Below, one piece after another: positions 24,556 to 33,295 of a DNA stretch of 57,461 nucleotides (positions within the stretch are counted from its first letter, which is position 1; the number at the start of each line of letters is the position of its first letter). The stretch is from positions 1 to 57,461 of the forward strand of contig DWWU01000045.1 of assembly GCA_019119555.1 (NCBI GenBank). The letters run 5' to 3'. Under the pieces are notes generated by a model. The model was not told the DNA's origin, did not search any database, and worked only from the letters and a program-made list of their open reading frames with translations. Position numbers and translations under genes: made by a program. This DNA comes from Candidatus Fusicatenibacter intestinigallinarum (lineage in GTDB: Bacteria; Bacillota; Clostridia; Lachnospirales; Lachnospiraceae).

Positions 24556-26439
24556 TCACAGAAGGATATCCTTGACAGAAAGTTCAAACGGAGAGGTCAG
24601 AAGGCCTGAGGCGCTGCACAGAAGCCCGCGGTCCGGAGCATTTCTCCAGGCATAACGCACACTCACGGCAGTTCCGGTGTTTTCCCCTTTCAGCAGCACC
24701 GTATTGCGGCAGATCTCAGCCTCTGCCGGAGAATACACGCCGTCCGCTCCGGCCAGTTCAAACTCTCCCGGAGCTTTTCCGTCCGTGGTCGTAAGGATCT
24801 TCTCCGCATCCTCCACATCGAATGCAAACGTAATCCGCAGGGTGCTGCTGCCGTCGGAGACGGCTTCCACAGGCACAGGTCCCGTGCAGGGAACCTTTTC
24901 CCCGTAGGCAATCCGAAGCGCCGCAAGATACAGGCGCCGGGCCACTTTCCTCTTTCCGGTCGGATGCAGATCGTCCTTCTCCCCCAGATCCAGGTTCACT
25001 GTGACCGCCGTATCCGGAAGTTCTGAAGCCTGCTGCTGCGCCTGCCGGATCATCGGCCAGCTGCCGTCTTCCGTCAGGTCAATTTCAAAGCCGGGAAGCT
25101 GGACGATCAGAAACGGCAGTCTTTCCTTCCCCCATTCCTTTCGCCAGGAACAGATCAGCTTTTTCAGCAGACGGCCATAACTGCGGGGCCGTTTGTCATT
25201 GGATTCCCCCTGATACCAGAGAATCCCTTTTACGGTATAGTTCTGGCAGGGATGAAGCATTCCGTTGTAAAGGCCGGTAGGCATCCAACTGATAAAAGTC
25301 TGTTCCGGCGCCGGCCGATCCATTCGGCAGCTGATCCGGAACTCCCATGTGCCGGCGAGTTCCACAACGCCCTGTGCATTGAACACTCTGTATACCTTTC
25401 CCGGTCCCGGCGTCAGCCGGCCCCGGCCGCTGCGGCAGACCAGTCGGATCAGCAGCTCGTTCTCTCCCTCCTGGAGAAGCCCTTCCGGAATCTGGTATTT
25501 TCTCGGAGGATACTGATAAGCAGTCTGCCCTACCAGAACACCGTTGACATACGTGTCATCGCTGTCCGTCATCGTTCCAAGCCATAAGGAAGCCTTCGTT
25601 CCCGCCATCCCGCGAGGAACCAGGAACCTGCGGCGCAGCCAGATACATCCGATAAAATCTTCCAGTCCATTGTCTGCCAGAAAGCCCGGCATCCGGATTC
25701 TGCTCCATTCGTCTCTCCCCGGATCCTCAGCGCAGGAACTGTCTCTCCTTCGAAGTTCCGCCTCCCAGGCCTCCGCCGCCGCAGCGTCTGCTCTCTGCTG
25801 TCTCTCAATGTTCCCCGGCGCCCGCCAGACATCCGCCTCCGCCAGCGCCCGGGGTTCCTCCGCCAGCGCTTCCCTGCTCATCCACGCCTCTGCCGGCGAA
25901 CCGCCCAGGCTGACATTGATGATTCCCACCGGCACCTTGCAGTGCGCTTCCAGATATTGGGCAAAAAACAGGCAGAGTGCGGAGAAGTTCAGAACCGTCT
26001 CCGGCCCTGCCGTCTTCCACTCTCCCGACCGGCAGTCTTCCAGCGGATTTCCGAATTCACAGCACTCACTGACCTGAAACATATGAATGTCCGGATTTTC
26101 ACTGTCCTCCACAGCCCCCGGATAACGGTCTCTGACCCTTGCCACCGGCAGCTCCATATTGGACTGGCCGGAGCCGAGCCACACTTCTCCCACGTAGACG
26201 TCATCCAGGCGGATCCTCTCTCCGGATGTACTCTCCACCGTCATCAGAAACGGCCCGCCGGGGCGCAGATTCTTCAGATATACGTCAAATCTGCCATCCC
26301 CGCCGGCGGTCCCGCAGGCAGTACAGTTCTGCAACCGTACAGTCACTGTCTCCCCAGGACCGGCAAAACCGAAAATCCGTGTCTTCTCTCCCTGCTGCAG
26401 CACACAGCCGCTGCTGATCAGCCGCGGGAGTCTAAGCAT
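24556..26439 (-). CDS. SGNH-type carbohydrate acetylesterase (sialate O-acetylesterase / CE20-like)
   Basis: This 627-residue protein has the SGNH catalytic serine in GSGQSNMELP (about residue 95), the oxyanion region INVSLGGSPAEAW, LWYQGESN and the Asp-His pair in DDLHPTGK near residue 500. A beta-sandwich insertion (about 250-370) lies in the middle. This layout matches sialate O-acetylesterase-type enzymes and the CE20 acetyl-xylo-oligosaccharide esterases, so removal of acetyl groups from imported xylo-oligosaccharides is the likely job. The ATG at 26439 overlaps the GH3 gene by 22 bp; another in-frame ATG is at 26484. No signal peptide is seen. Confidence 0.85.
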   Translation of the reverse strand: MLRLPRLISSGCVLQQGEKTRIFGFAGPGETVTVRLQNCTACGTAGGDGRFDVYLKNLRPGGPFLMTVESTSGERIRLDDVYVGEVWLGSGQSNMELPVARVRDRYPGAVEDSENPDIHMFQVSECCEFGNPLEDCRSGEWKTAGPETVLNFSALCLFFAQYLEAHCKVPVGIINVSLGGSPAEAWMSREALAEEPRALAEADVWRAPGNIERQQRADAAAAEAWEAELRRRDSSCAEDPGRDEWSRIRMPGFLADNGLEDFIGCIWLRRRFLVPRGMAGTKASLWLGTMTDSDDTYVNGVLVGQTAYQYPPRKYQIPEGLLQEGENELLIRLVCRSGRGRLTPGPGKVYRVFNAQGVVELAGTWEFRISCRMDRPAPEQTFISWMPTGLYNGMLHPCQNYTVKGILWYQGESNDKRPRSYGRLLKKLICSWRKEWGKERLPFLIVQLPGFEIDLTEDGSWPMIRQAQQQASELPDTAVTVNLDLGEKDDLHPTGKRKVARRLYLAALRIAYGEKVPCTGPVPVEAVSDGSSTLRITFAFDVEDAEKILTTTDGKAPGEFELAGADGVYSPAEAEICRNTVLLKGENTGTAVSVRYAWRNAPDRGLLCSASGLLTSPFELSVKDILL

Positions 26440-28589
26440 ACCGGTTCCAGCACTTCTGTCTGTGCCGCGGCTACTTTTCTGCATTCCGGCTGTTTTCCTG
26501 TCAGCTCCCTGCTGCGCGCATCCGGCTGCTGGGTTCCCACATAGACCAGATACTCGCCGGCCTCCAGAACCATATCTCCGTTCTCATTGTGCAGCCCAAA
26601 GGATTTCGCAGACAGCGTCAGCGCAACTTCCTTTTCCTCGCCCAGCGCCAGATGTACCTTTTTCAGCGCTTTCAGCTGAGCATTCGGCGCATCTTCCCGG
26701 CAGGATTTCACATAAACCTGAACGGTCTCGGCTCCTGCCATTGTTCCCGTATTCTTCAGCATAGCCTTCACCGTAATCTCACTGTCCTTCGCCACAGTAT
26801 CCTGGCTCAGGGAAACGCCGCTCAGTTCAAAATCCGTGTAGGACAGACCGTAGCCGAACGGATACAGGGCTTTCTGCGTCATATAGCGGTAGGTACGTCC
26901 TTTCATCGCATAATCGGTAAACGCGGGCAACTCTTCTGTCGTGCGGTAGAAGGTTACCGGCAGCTTGCCTTCCGGTGAATACTCACCGAACAGAACGCTT
27001 GCCAGCGCACGGCCGCCCTGCGCGCCCGGATACCATCCTTCGATAATCGCCGGAATGTGTTCGTCCGCCCAGGTAACCGCCAGCGCGCTTCCGGACAGAA
27101 TCACCAGAACCACCGGTTTTCCGCTGGCATAGATGGTCTCCAGAACCTCTTCCTGAAGACCCGGAAGATTCAGGTTTGGTTTGTCTCCGCTGGCAAACTC
27201 ATTTCCCTCATCTCCCTCTTCGCCTTCCAGGCTGGAATCCAGTCCCATGCAGGCGATGATCACATCGCTCATCTCGCAGACGCCTTTGACCTCGGACATA
27301 CGGTCATTTTCCTGGCCCAGTCCGCTGACCCTCGGCTTGCACAGATGGCATCCCTCGGAAACCATCACCCGCACGTCGTCTCCCACATAATCCTGAATCC
27401 CCTCGGAGAGAGTGATATAGCGGGAAGCGGTTCCCTCGTAGTTTCCTACCAGCGCCTTGCGGTTGTCTGCGTTTGGTCCGATGATTCCGATGGTTCTGAT
27501 CTTATTTTTGTCCAGCGGAAGCATATGATTCTCATTTTTCAGCAGAACAAAGGACTTTCTGGACGCCTCAAAATTCAGTTCCCTGTGTTCCTTTGTATCG
27601 TTGTCGGCATAGGTGATCGTGCTGTAGGGAACCTGCTTCGGATCATCGAAGAGTCCCAGTTTCATGCGTGTGGTCATAAGATTTACAACCGCCTCGTCCA
27701 GACGTTCCTCGGAAACCATTCCGCGTTTTACCGCTTCCTCCAGGTAGAAGAACATATTTCCGCAGTTCAGATCACAGCCGTTGTTCATCGCCAGCGCCAC
27801 AGACTCCAGCGCAGAGTTTGTCACATGATGATGCTCATGGAAATCCTTGATTGCCCAGCAGTCTGAGGTCACATGGCCCTCAAATCCCCAGCCCTTTCTC
27901 AGAATATCCTGCAGAAGCGTCTTGCTTCCGCAGCAGGGCTCGCCGTTGGTGCGGTTGTAGGCGCCCATGACGGTTTCCACTTTCGCCTCCCTCACGCAGG
28001 CCTCGAAAGCCGGCAGATAGGTCTCGAACATATCCTGGCGGGAAACGACTGCGTTGAAGGAATGGCGCTCATCCTCCGGGCCGGAATGTACCGCAAAATG
28101 TTTTGCGCATGCGGCTGCCTTCAGATAATTCTCATCATCTCCCTGAATTCCCTGGATGAACCGGACGCCCAGGCGGGAAGTCAGGTAAGGATCCTCTCCG
28201 AAGGTCTCATGGCCGCGGCCCCAGCGGGGATCCCGGAATATATTTACGTTCGGTGCCCAGAAGGTCAGACCTTTGTAAATATCCGTATCGTCAAATTCCT
28301 GCTGCATGTTGAACTTTGCGCGGCCTTCCGTGGAAATCACATCGGCGATCTCCTGGATCAGGTCCTCATCGAACGTCGCCGCAAGACCGATGGCCTGTGG
28401 GAAGACAGTCGCCACTCCGGCTCTTGCCACACCGTGAAGCGCTTCATTCCACCAGTTGTACGCCTTGATTCCAAGGCGCGGAATCGCAGCAGCTCCGTGA
28501 AGGGTCTGGGATACCTTTTCCTCCAGAGTCATCTGCTTCACAAGTTCCTCCGCGCGTTTTCTGTACTCTTTTACTCTCTCATCTTTCAT
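26418..28589 (-). CDS. GH3 beta-xylosidase / beta-glucosidase
   Basis: This 723-residue protein has the GH3 TIM barrel (about 15-330), the alpha/beta sandwich (about 350-560) and the fibronectin type III-like C-terminal domain. The nucleophile is the Asp in VTSDCWAI; KHFAVHSGPE and RDPRWGRGHETFGEDP bind substrate. This set is typical of the xylan beta-xylosidase clade. It should release xylose from oligosaccharide ends in the cytoplasm. The ATG at 28589 follows GAGG; a TTG two codons upstream is less likely. It is the first gene of the minus-strand xylan operon. Confidence 0.92.
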   Translation of the reverse strand: MKDERVKEYRKRAEELVKQMTLEEKVSQTLHGAAAIPRLGIKAYNWWNEALHGVARAGVATVFPQAIGLAATFDEDLIQEIADVISTEGRAKFNMQQEFDDTDIYKGLTFWAPNVNIFRDPRWGRGHETFGEDPYLTSRLGVRFIQGIQGDDENYLKAAACAKHFAVHSGPEDERHSFNAVVSRQDMFETYLPAFEACVREAKVETVMGAYNRTNGEPCCGSKTLLQDILRKGWGFEGHVTSDCWAIKDFHEHHHVTNSALESVALAMNNGCDLNCGNMFFYLEEAVKRGMVSEERLDEAVVNLMTTRMKLGLFDDPKQVPYSTITYADNDTKEHRELNFEASRKSFVLLKNENHMLPLDKNKIRTIGIIGPNADNRKALVGNYEGTASRYITLSEGIQDYVGDDVRVMVSEGCHLCKPRVSGLGQENDRMSEVKGVCEMSDVIIACMGLDSSLEGEEGDEGNEFASGDKPNLNLPGLQEEVLETIYASGKPVVLVILSGSALAVTWADEHIPAIIEGWYPGAQGGRALASVLFGEYSPEGKLPVTFYRTTEELPAFTDYAMKGRTYRYMTQKALYPFGYGLSYTDFELSGVSLSQDTVAKDSEITVKAMLKNTGTMAGAETVQVYVKSCREDAPNAQLKALKKVHLALGEEKEVALTLSAKSFGLHNENGDMVLEAGEYLVYVGTQQPDARSRELTGKQPECRKVAAAQTEVLEPVCLDSRG

Positions 28590-28616
28590 GCTCAATTACC
28601 TCGTTTTTCGTCGTTT

Positions 28617-28651
28617 TGACTTAATTAGTCAGCATTATTTTTTTGATTGTA
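28617..28651 (-). promoter_or_regulatory. Candidate promoter and operator before the GH3 operon
   Basis: An extended -10, TGC-TACAAT (28646-28651), has a poor -35, suggesting activator dependence. TGACT-TAATT-AGTCA (28617-28631) is an inverted repeat just downstream and could be an operator. Confidence 0.4.
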
Positions 28652-28754
28652 GCAGTTTTACCCATGAAATACATCACGATTCTTGCCTCGTTTGGCGCAT
28701 ATATTGCTTTTTGGAACTGTTACCGTAATTGACATATTTTTTTGTACCGGTGCA

Positions 28755-28783
28755 TTGCGAATCGAAAAAAAAAGTATTATGCT
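28755..28783 (+). promoter_or_regulatory. Sigma-A promoter of the flavodoxin/GH43 unit
   Basis: TTGCGA, 17 bp with an A9 run, TATGCT, about 25 bp before the ATG. Confidence 0.5.
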
Positions 28784-28811
28784 TATAGCAATATGGAAAG
28801 GAGATTTTACA

Positions 28812-29309
28812 ATGAAAATTGCTGTTATCTATTACAGTCAGACCGGACATACCCGGGAAATGGGAGAAGAGATTGCAAAAGGGATTTCCGCCGCAGGCGG
28901 AGAGGCGCGGCTGTTTTCTGTCGAGGAAGAGATGGATGCGGACTACATAAACAGCTGCGACGGAGTGATCTTCGGCACACCCACCTGGATGGCGAATACC
29001 TGCTGGCAGATGAAAAAATGGTTTGATGTGGACAGCCGTCCGCTGAAGCTTGCCGGCAAACTGGGCGGGGTTTACGCAACGGCCCATTATGCCCAGGGCG
29101 GTGCGGATGTTGCGATCATGACTCTGATCGGACATCTTCTGGTAAAGGGAATGCTGGTGTATTCCGGCGGCGCTTCCCTCGGACAGCCCTTTATCCATCT
29201 GGGGCCGGTAGCTCTGGACGCCGTGGAAGGACATTATGAGTCCTGCCGGGAGACGTTCCGGATTTTCGGGGAGCGTTTCGCTACGAAGGCTGGAGAACTG
29301 TCTGCCTGA
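28812..29309 (+). CDS. Flavodoxin family protein (WrbA-like)
   Basis: This 165-residue soluble flavoprotein has the FMN phosphate loop SQTGHTR (9-15), then GTPTWMANTCWQMKKWFD and GGVYATAHYAQGGAD, which match NAD(P)H:quinone reductase-type WrbA proteins. It probably transfers electrons to quinones or handles redox stress. The ATG at 28812 follows AAAGGAG; the longer upstream frame reads through the promoter. It lies 40 bp before GH43 on the same strand. Confidence 0.88.
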   Translation: MKIAVIYYSQTGHTREMGEEIAKGISAAGGEARLFSVEEEMDADYINSCDGVIFGTPTWMANTCWQMKKWFDVDSRPLKLAGKLGGVYATAHYAQGGADVAIMTLIGHLLVKGMLVYSGGASLGQPFIHLGPVALDAVEGHYESCRETFRIFGERFATKAGELSA

Positions 29310-29349
29310 CATGACTGCTTATTTTGATTTTGAATCAGCAGGATTATTT

Positions 29350-30930
29350 ATGCATCAGAAAACCTTTCAGAATCCGCTGAAAAGCGGCTTTTACCCGGAC
29401 CCGTCGATCTGCAGAGTCGGGGAGGATTACTATATGGTAACCTCTTCCTTCGTGTATTTCCCCGGGCTTCCGATTTTCCACAGCAGAGATCTGGTACACT
29501 GGGAGCAGATCGGCCACGGCATTCATTCCCCGGAACAGCTGGATTATAAAAACTGTGAAACCTCTCTCGGACTGTGGGCGCCTTCCATCCGTTATCATGA
29601 CGGGACGTTTTATATTATCAATACCTTCGTATCGGAAGGACGCGAGGCGCGGCGTGACAATTATATTATCACCGCAGAGAATCCCGCGGGACCGTGGAGC
29701 AAAGCCTGCTTTGTGGAAGGCGCAGACGGCATTGACTCCAGCCTTTTCTTTGACGACGATGGAAGGATGTACTACGCAGGCAATTATATTGTGTCAGACC
29801 CTGTTTACGAAGGTCATCACGGCATTTATCTGTGCGAGCTGGACCCGGAAACTTTTCAGTTCAAAGGAGAGCGCACCGTGATCTGGAACGGTCTGAAAAC
29901 CCGCAGCAAGTGGATCGAAGCCCCGCACATATATAAACATGGCGGCTGGTACTACCTGATTGTCGCCGAGGGCGGCACGTTTACCAACCACAGCGTCATG
30001 ATGGCCCGCTGCCACACCATCGACGGAGACTATGAGATCTGCCCGCGCAATCCGATCGTCAGCCACCGCCATATGTCTCTGATGAGCGAGATTTCCGTGG
30101 TGGGCCACGCGGATCTTGTGGAGACCCAGAAAGGCGAATGGTGGATGGTTCTGCTTGGCGTGCGCCCTTACGACGGATTCGGCGGCCCGCATTTCAATCT
30201 GGGACGGGAAACGTTTCTGATTCCGGTTCTCTGGGAATCCGACGGCTGGCTTCGCGTGGACAACGAAAACGGTATCGTGAACCGTGAGGAGCGCCTGCCG
30301 GACCTTCCGGTTTACCTGGCTGCTCCTTCCTTCTTCAGCGATAACTTCGAATCCGATACCCTGAATTTCTGCTGGAACTCGATTCATCCGGCGGAAAAAC
30401 CGTTCTGGTCTCTCACTGACCGTCCCGGATGCCTGCGCCTGTTCCTGAAAGAGGAAGTCATGCATGAAATCTGTACGCCGGCGTTCCTCGGACGCAGACA
30501 GCAGCACAAAGAATTCCGGATGCAGTTTGCGATGGATTTCCGGCCGAAGGAGGAATATGAGGAGGCCGGAGTCGCCCTGGTACAGGATGACCGTTACCAT
30601 TACACGTTCACGGTACGGCAGAAAGACGGCGCCAGAGTACTGACTCTCACAGAAGTGAAAAACCACGCGCGCACGGTGCTCGCCGAGACGCCGCTGGAAC
30701 AGGACGGCCGCATCTATCTGACAGTCACCGCGACGGCGGAAGGATATCACTTTTACTATGGCTTCCGTGATCAGGAATTCCGCCTGCTCTGCAAAGATGC
30801 GGATCCCACGCTGCTCAGTTCCCTTGTGAACGAGGGATTCACCGGAACCTATATCGGAATGTACGCAACTTCCAATCACAACGCCAGCAGCAACTATGCC
30901 GATTTTGACTGGGTGCTCTATGAGGCGTAA
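29350..30930 (+). CDS. GH43 beta-xylosidase / alpha-L-arabinofuranosidase
   Basis: This 526-residue protein has a five-bladed propeller (about 1-310) followed by a C-terminal beta-sandwich (DUF1349/GH43 C2-like). The general base is Asp17 in YPDPS, the pKa-tuning Asp is in GIDSSLFF, and the general acid is the Glu in WIEAPHIY. The two-domain form is typical of cytoplasmic XynB-type enzymes. It should remove xylose or arabinose from oligosaccharides. The ATG at 29350 fits the family's usual N terminus; an in-frame ATG at 29311 is also possible. It is divergent from the GH3 operon. Confidence 0.92.
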   Translation: MHQKTFQNPLKSGFYPDPSICRVGEDYYMVTSSFVYFPGLPIFHSRDLVHWEQIGHGIHSPEQLDYKNCETSLGLWAPSIRYHDGTFYIINTFVSEGREARRDNYIITAENPAGPWSKACFVEGADGIDSSLFFDDDGRMYYAGNYIVSDPVYEGHHGIYLCELDPETFQFKGERTVIWNGLKTRSKWIEAPHIYKHGGWYYLIVAEGGTFTNHSVMMARCHTIDGDYEICPRNPIVSHRHMSLMSEISVVGHADLVETQKGEWWMVLLGVRPYDGFGGPHFNLGRETFLIPVLWESDGWLRVDNENGIVNREERLPDLPVYLAAPSFFSDNFESDTLNFCWNSIHPAEKPFWSLTDRPGCLRLFLKEEVMHEICTPAFLGRRQQHKEFRMQFAMDFRPKEEYEEAGVALVQDDRYHYTFTVRQKDGARVLTLTEVKNHARTVLAETPLEQDGRIYLTVTATAEGYHFYYGFRDQEFRLLCKDADPTLLSSLVNEGFTGTYIGMYATSNHNASSNYADFDWVLYEA

Positions 30931-30973
30931 CTGTAAGCGGAACAGTATGTTCTGCAGCAGAAAGGGGAAAAGA

Positions 30974-31804
30974 ATGATTCTGAATACACAGATTGTCAGG
31001 GAATATCTGCGTGGAGATAACCTGGCGCGGCACAGAGGAGACTGGGTTTATCAGAATTTTGAAAATGTACAGTCCCGGGATGGCAGTATGTTTACAGAGC
31101 CGGATTCATCGGATGACAGGAAGCAGGAAGTAAAAAAAGTGCTGAATGTCCTTGAAGGCGTGGCAGGCTCTTTTGAACCGCTGAATCCTGATGTCTGGAA
31201 TACGGTGTTTCCTGAATGGCGAAGCACGATCCACAGCGTGTCTACGGATCTGATTGTCGGATTTCCGGAACCGTATGATGCGGTTGCAAAATATGACCCG
31301 GAGGGAAATGCCCATGTAATTTTTGATCTGTGCTGCTGGACCAGATATCTGAAATCCTGCAACATAGAAAAGCTGGCAAAGGGTCTTCTGACACATGAAC
31401 TTTTTCATGTCCTGATTGCAGACAGGTATCCCGAACTCCGGGAGGACGGGAATGAAAAAAATTATCTGACGGCGCTGGACGCGGTCACGTTCAATGAGGG
31501 GTTTGCCCATCTGGTATCTTATGAAAATCAGGCGATCAGTGCCACAGACTGGAACTCTGAAAAGATGCAGAAGGTATGGGAGAAAAGTATTCTTCAATTG
31601 AAAGATGCGGCGGCGTGCAAGATACCCGGACAGCAGAGAAGGTATCTGTTTCACGCAAACTGCGGAAAATATTATGAAAAATTTGGTGCAATGGCAGGAA
31701 TGCTCTGGCTTGCGCATATTTGGGAACGTGAAGGAACGGCAGGACTGAAAAGAGTTATGGACGACGGATACGAAGGTTTTGTCGGGAAATGCTGTGAGTC
31801 GTAA
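30974..31804 (+). CDS. Putative gluzincin-type zinc metallopeptidase (HExxH)
   Basis: This 276-residue protein has no signal peptide. HELFH (141-145) is a zinc-binding HExxH, and the Glu in NEGFAHLVSY (about 175) is placed as a third ligand about 33 residues later, as in gluzincin or peptidase-MA/DUF5700-like proteins. I do not recognise a closer family. The N-terminal 130 residues carry no motif I know. It starts 43 bp after GH43 with AAAGGGG before the ATG and is probably co-transcribed, though a protease is unexpected in a xylan locus. Its TAA stop belongs to a dispersed palindrome. Confidence 0.6.
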   Translation: MILNTQIVREYLRGDNLARHRGDWVYQNFENVQSRDGSMFTEPDSSDDRKQEVKKVLNVLEGVAGSFEPLNPDVWNTVFPEWRSTIHSVSTDLIVGFPEPYDAVAKYDPEGNAHVIFDLCCWTRYLKSCNIEKLAKGLLTHELFHVLIADRYPELREDGNEKNYLTALDAVTFNEGFAHLVSYENQAISATDWNSEKMQKVWEKSILQLKDAAACKIPGQQRRYLFHANCGKYYEKFGAMAGMLWLAHIWEREGTAGLKRVMDDGYEGFVGKCCES

Positions 31805-31828
31805 CCGTTCCGCCAGCGGAACTGCTGC
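31801..31828 (+). repeat. Palindromic repeat core providing a stop codon
   Basis: GTAACCGTTCCGC-CA-GCGGAACTGCTGC. The TAA at 31802-31804 is the stop of the metallopeptidase gene. Confidence 0.8.
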
Positions 31829-31937
31829 TTTGAGTCAGACGGTGAACATGACACATATCGATTTTCTGTGATGCGAGCAGTATTCTTGAAACACACTCCG
31901 ACGATAATTGGATGCTTCTAACGAAAAGAACCTGAAA

Positions 31938-31982
31938 ACAGGGGCTTATGGCTTCCATGGGATGGATGCCATAAGCCCCTGT
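31938..31982 (-). terminator. Terminator of ddh
   Basis: A 15-bp perfect stem (31938-31952 with 31968-31982) is followed by TTTCAGGTTCTTTT on the minus strand. Confidence 0.8.
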
Positions 31983-32002
31983 TACACTGCAGCATATATT
32001 AC

Positions 32003-32030
32003 GTTACCGTTCAGATGGCTGAGCAATTAC
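32003..32030. repeat. Palindromic repeat core
   Basis: GTTACCGTTCAGA-TG-GCTGAGCAATTAC, four bases after the ddh stop (minus strand). Confidence 0.7.
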
Positions 32031-32034
32031 GATA

Positions 32035-33021
32035 TTACAGCAGATGCTTTCTCAGCTCTGCGCCGTCCTTTGCGGACAGGTAGGCCGGTGCAACATCGAA
32101 GACGGTCTTGCATCCGCTCTGTCCCTCTTTGCTCATGCGGTATGCGGCTCTCGCATATGCAACCAGAACAGAGGAAGTAAATTCCGGATTGGAGTCCAGC
32201 TTCAGATTATATTCGATCAGGTGATTGTGCTCGCCGTTCCATCCGGTCTTTCCGCTGCGGATTACGAAGCCGCCGTGGGGGATGCCGCTGTGGTTTTTCT
32301 GCATTTCCTCTTCGCTGATGAAATGTACGATCGTGTCATATTCATCGAAATAGTTCGGCATGGTCTTGATTGTTTCCTCAATTTTTGCCAGATCGGCGCC
32401 TTCCTCGGCCACGACAAAGCATTCACGGAGGTGTTTCTCTCTTGTGGTCAGGTCAGGATTTTCTCCCGCACGGACTGCCTTCAGCGCTTCTTCTTTCGGA
32501 ATGGTATACTGGCGGGCATCTTTTACACCTTCCACACGGCGCACTGCGTCGGAATGTCCCTGGCTGACACCCTTGCCCCAGAAAGTATAGTCCTTGCCTT
32601 CCGGAAGGATTGCATTTGCGTACAGGCGGTTCAGAGAGAACATTCCCGGATCCCAGCCCACGGAAATAATGCTGACATGGCCGCTCTCCTTTGCGGCTGC
32701 ATCCACCGCGTCGAAATGCTCCGGAATCTTTGCGTGGGTGTCAAAACTGTCGATGGTATTGAAGAATTTTGCATATTCCGGCGTCTGTTTCGGAAGGTCG
32801 GTGGCGCTTCCTCCGCAGAGAATCAGCACATCAATCTCTCCTGCCATATGTTCCGCTTCGTCGACAGAGTATACGTTTACACCCTCTGTCAGGATTTTTA
32901 CGGTTTCCGGATTCCGGCGGGTAAATACCGCTTTCAGCTCCATATCCGGATTCTGTCGGATCGCGCACTCCACGCCTCTTCCGAGGTTTCCATATCCTAA
33001 AATACCGATTCTGATGCTCAT
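32035..33021 (-). CDS. ddh: meso-Diaminopimelate D-dehydrogenase
   Basis: This 328-residue protein makes meso-DAP for lysine and peptidoglycan in one NADPH-dependent step from tetrahydrodipicolinate. The Rossmann motif GYGNLGRG is at 9-16. Family stretches are VLILCGGSATDLP, NTIDSFDTHAKIPEH, SVGWDPGMFSLNR and FWGKGVSQGHSDA. The length matches the usual 320-330. The start follows GAAGGAGG. The gene is monocistronic with its own promoter and terminator. Confidence 0.96.
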   Translation of the reverse strand: MSIRIGILGYGNLGRGVECAIRQNPDMELKAVFTRRNPETVKILTEGVNVYSVDEAEHMAGEIDVLILCGGSATDLPKQTPEYAKFFNTIDSFDTHAKIPEHFDAVDAAAKESGHVSIISVGWDPGMFSLNRLYANAILPEGKDYTFWGKGVSQGHSDAVRRVEGVKDARQYTIPKEEALKAVRAGENPDLTTREKHLRECFVVAEEGADLAKIEETIKTMPNYFDEYDTIVHFISEEEMQKNHSGIPHGGFVIRSGKTGWNGEHNHLIEYNLKLDSNPEFTSSVLVAYARAAYRMSKEGQSGCKTVFDVAPAYLSAKDGAELRKHLL

Positions 33022-33097
33022 CGTTTGGTTCCTCCTTCTTTTTCAGCAGTTCTTCTCCGGAAAATTTACCGGTTAGACTTAACTACATTACGTTTCC

Positions 33098-33125
33098 ATT
33101 TTACACAAATTCTGCCATTATGCAA
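33098..33125 (-). promoter_or_regulatory. Sigma-A promoter of ddh
   Basis: On the minus strand: TTGCAT, 16 bp, TAAAAT. Confidence 0.6.
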
Positions 33126-33155
33126 GTTTTTTATGCTAAAAAATAATGTGACAGA

Positions 33156-33200
33156 TTACAGTTCAGCCCGGTCTGTGCATTCACTGCACAGACCGGGCCG
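33156..33200 (-). repeat. 3' half of the long palindromic repeat, minus orientation
   Basis: GCCCGGTCTGTGCA and its perfect inverse around GTGAA form a strong 14-bp stem, followed on the minus strand by TGAACTGTAAT, the right end of the element. The remainder of 33201-33295 holds nothing I recognise. Confidence 0.75.
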
Positions 33201-33295
33201 AAAACGCAGGCGTAGCGGGTTACGCTGAGTATTTTTGATATGTGCTGTCAGGAAAATAGACAAGTCAAATGACTGGGTATTTATTTTCCGATGTA

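Noticed and set aside
28617..28631. Named operator for the xylan operon (TGACT-TAATT-AGTCA)
   Set aside because: The inverted repeat is real but short, and it does not match the XylR-type site seen at 43675-43697, so no regulator is assigned.
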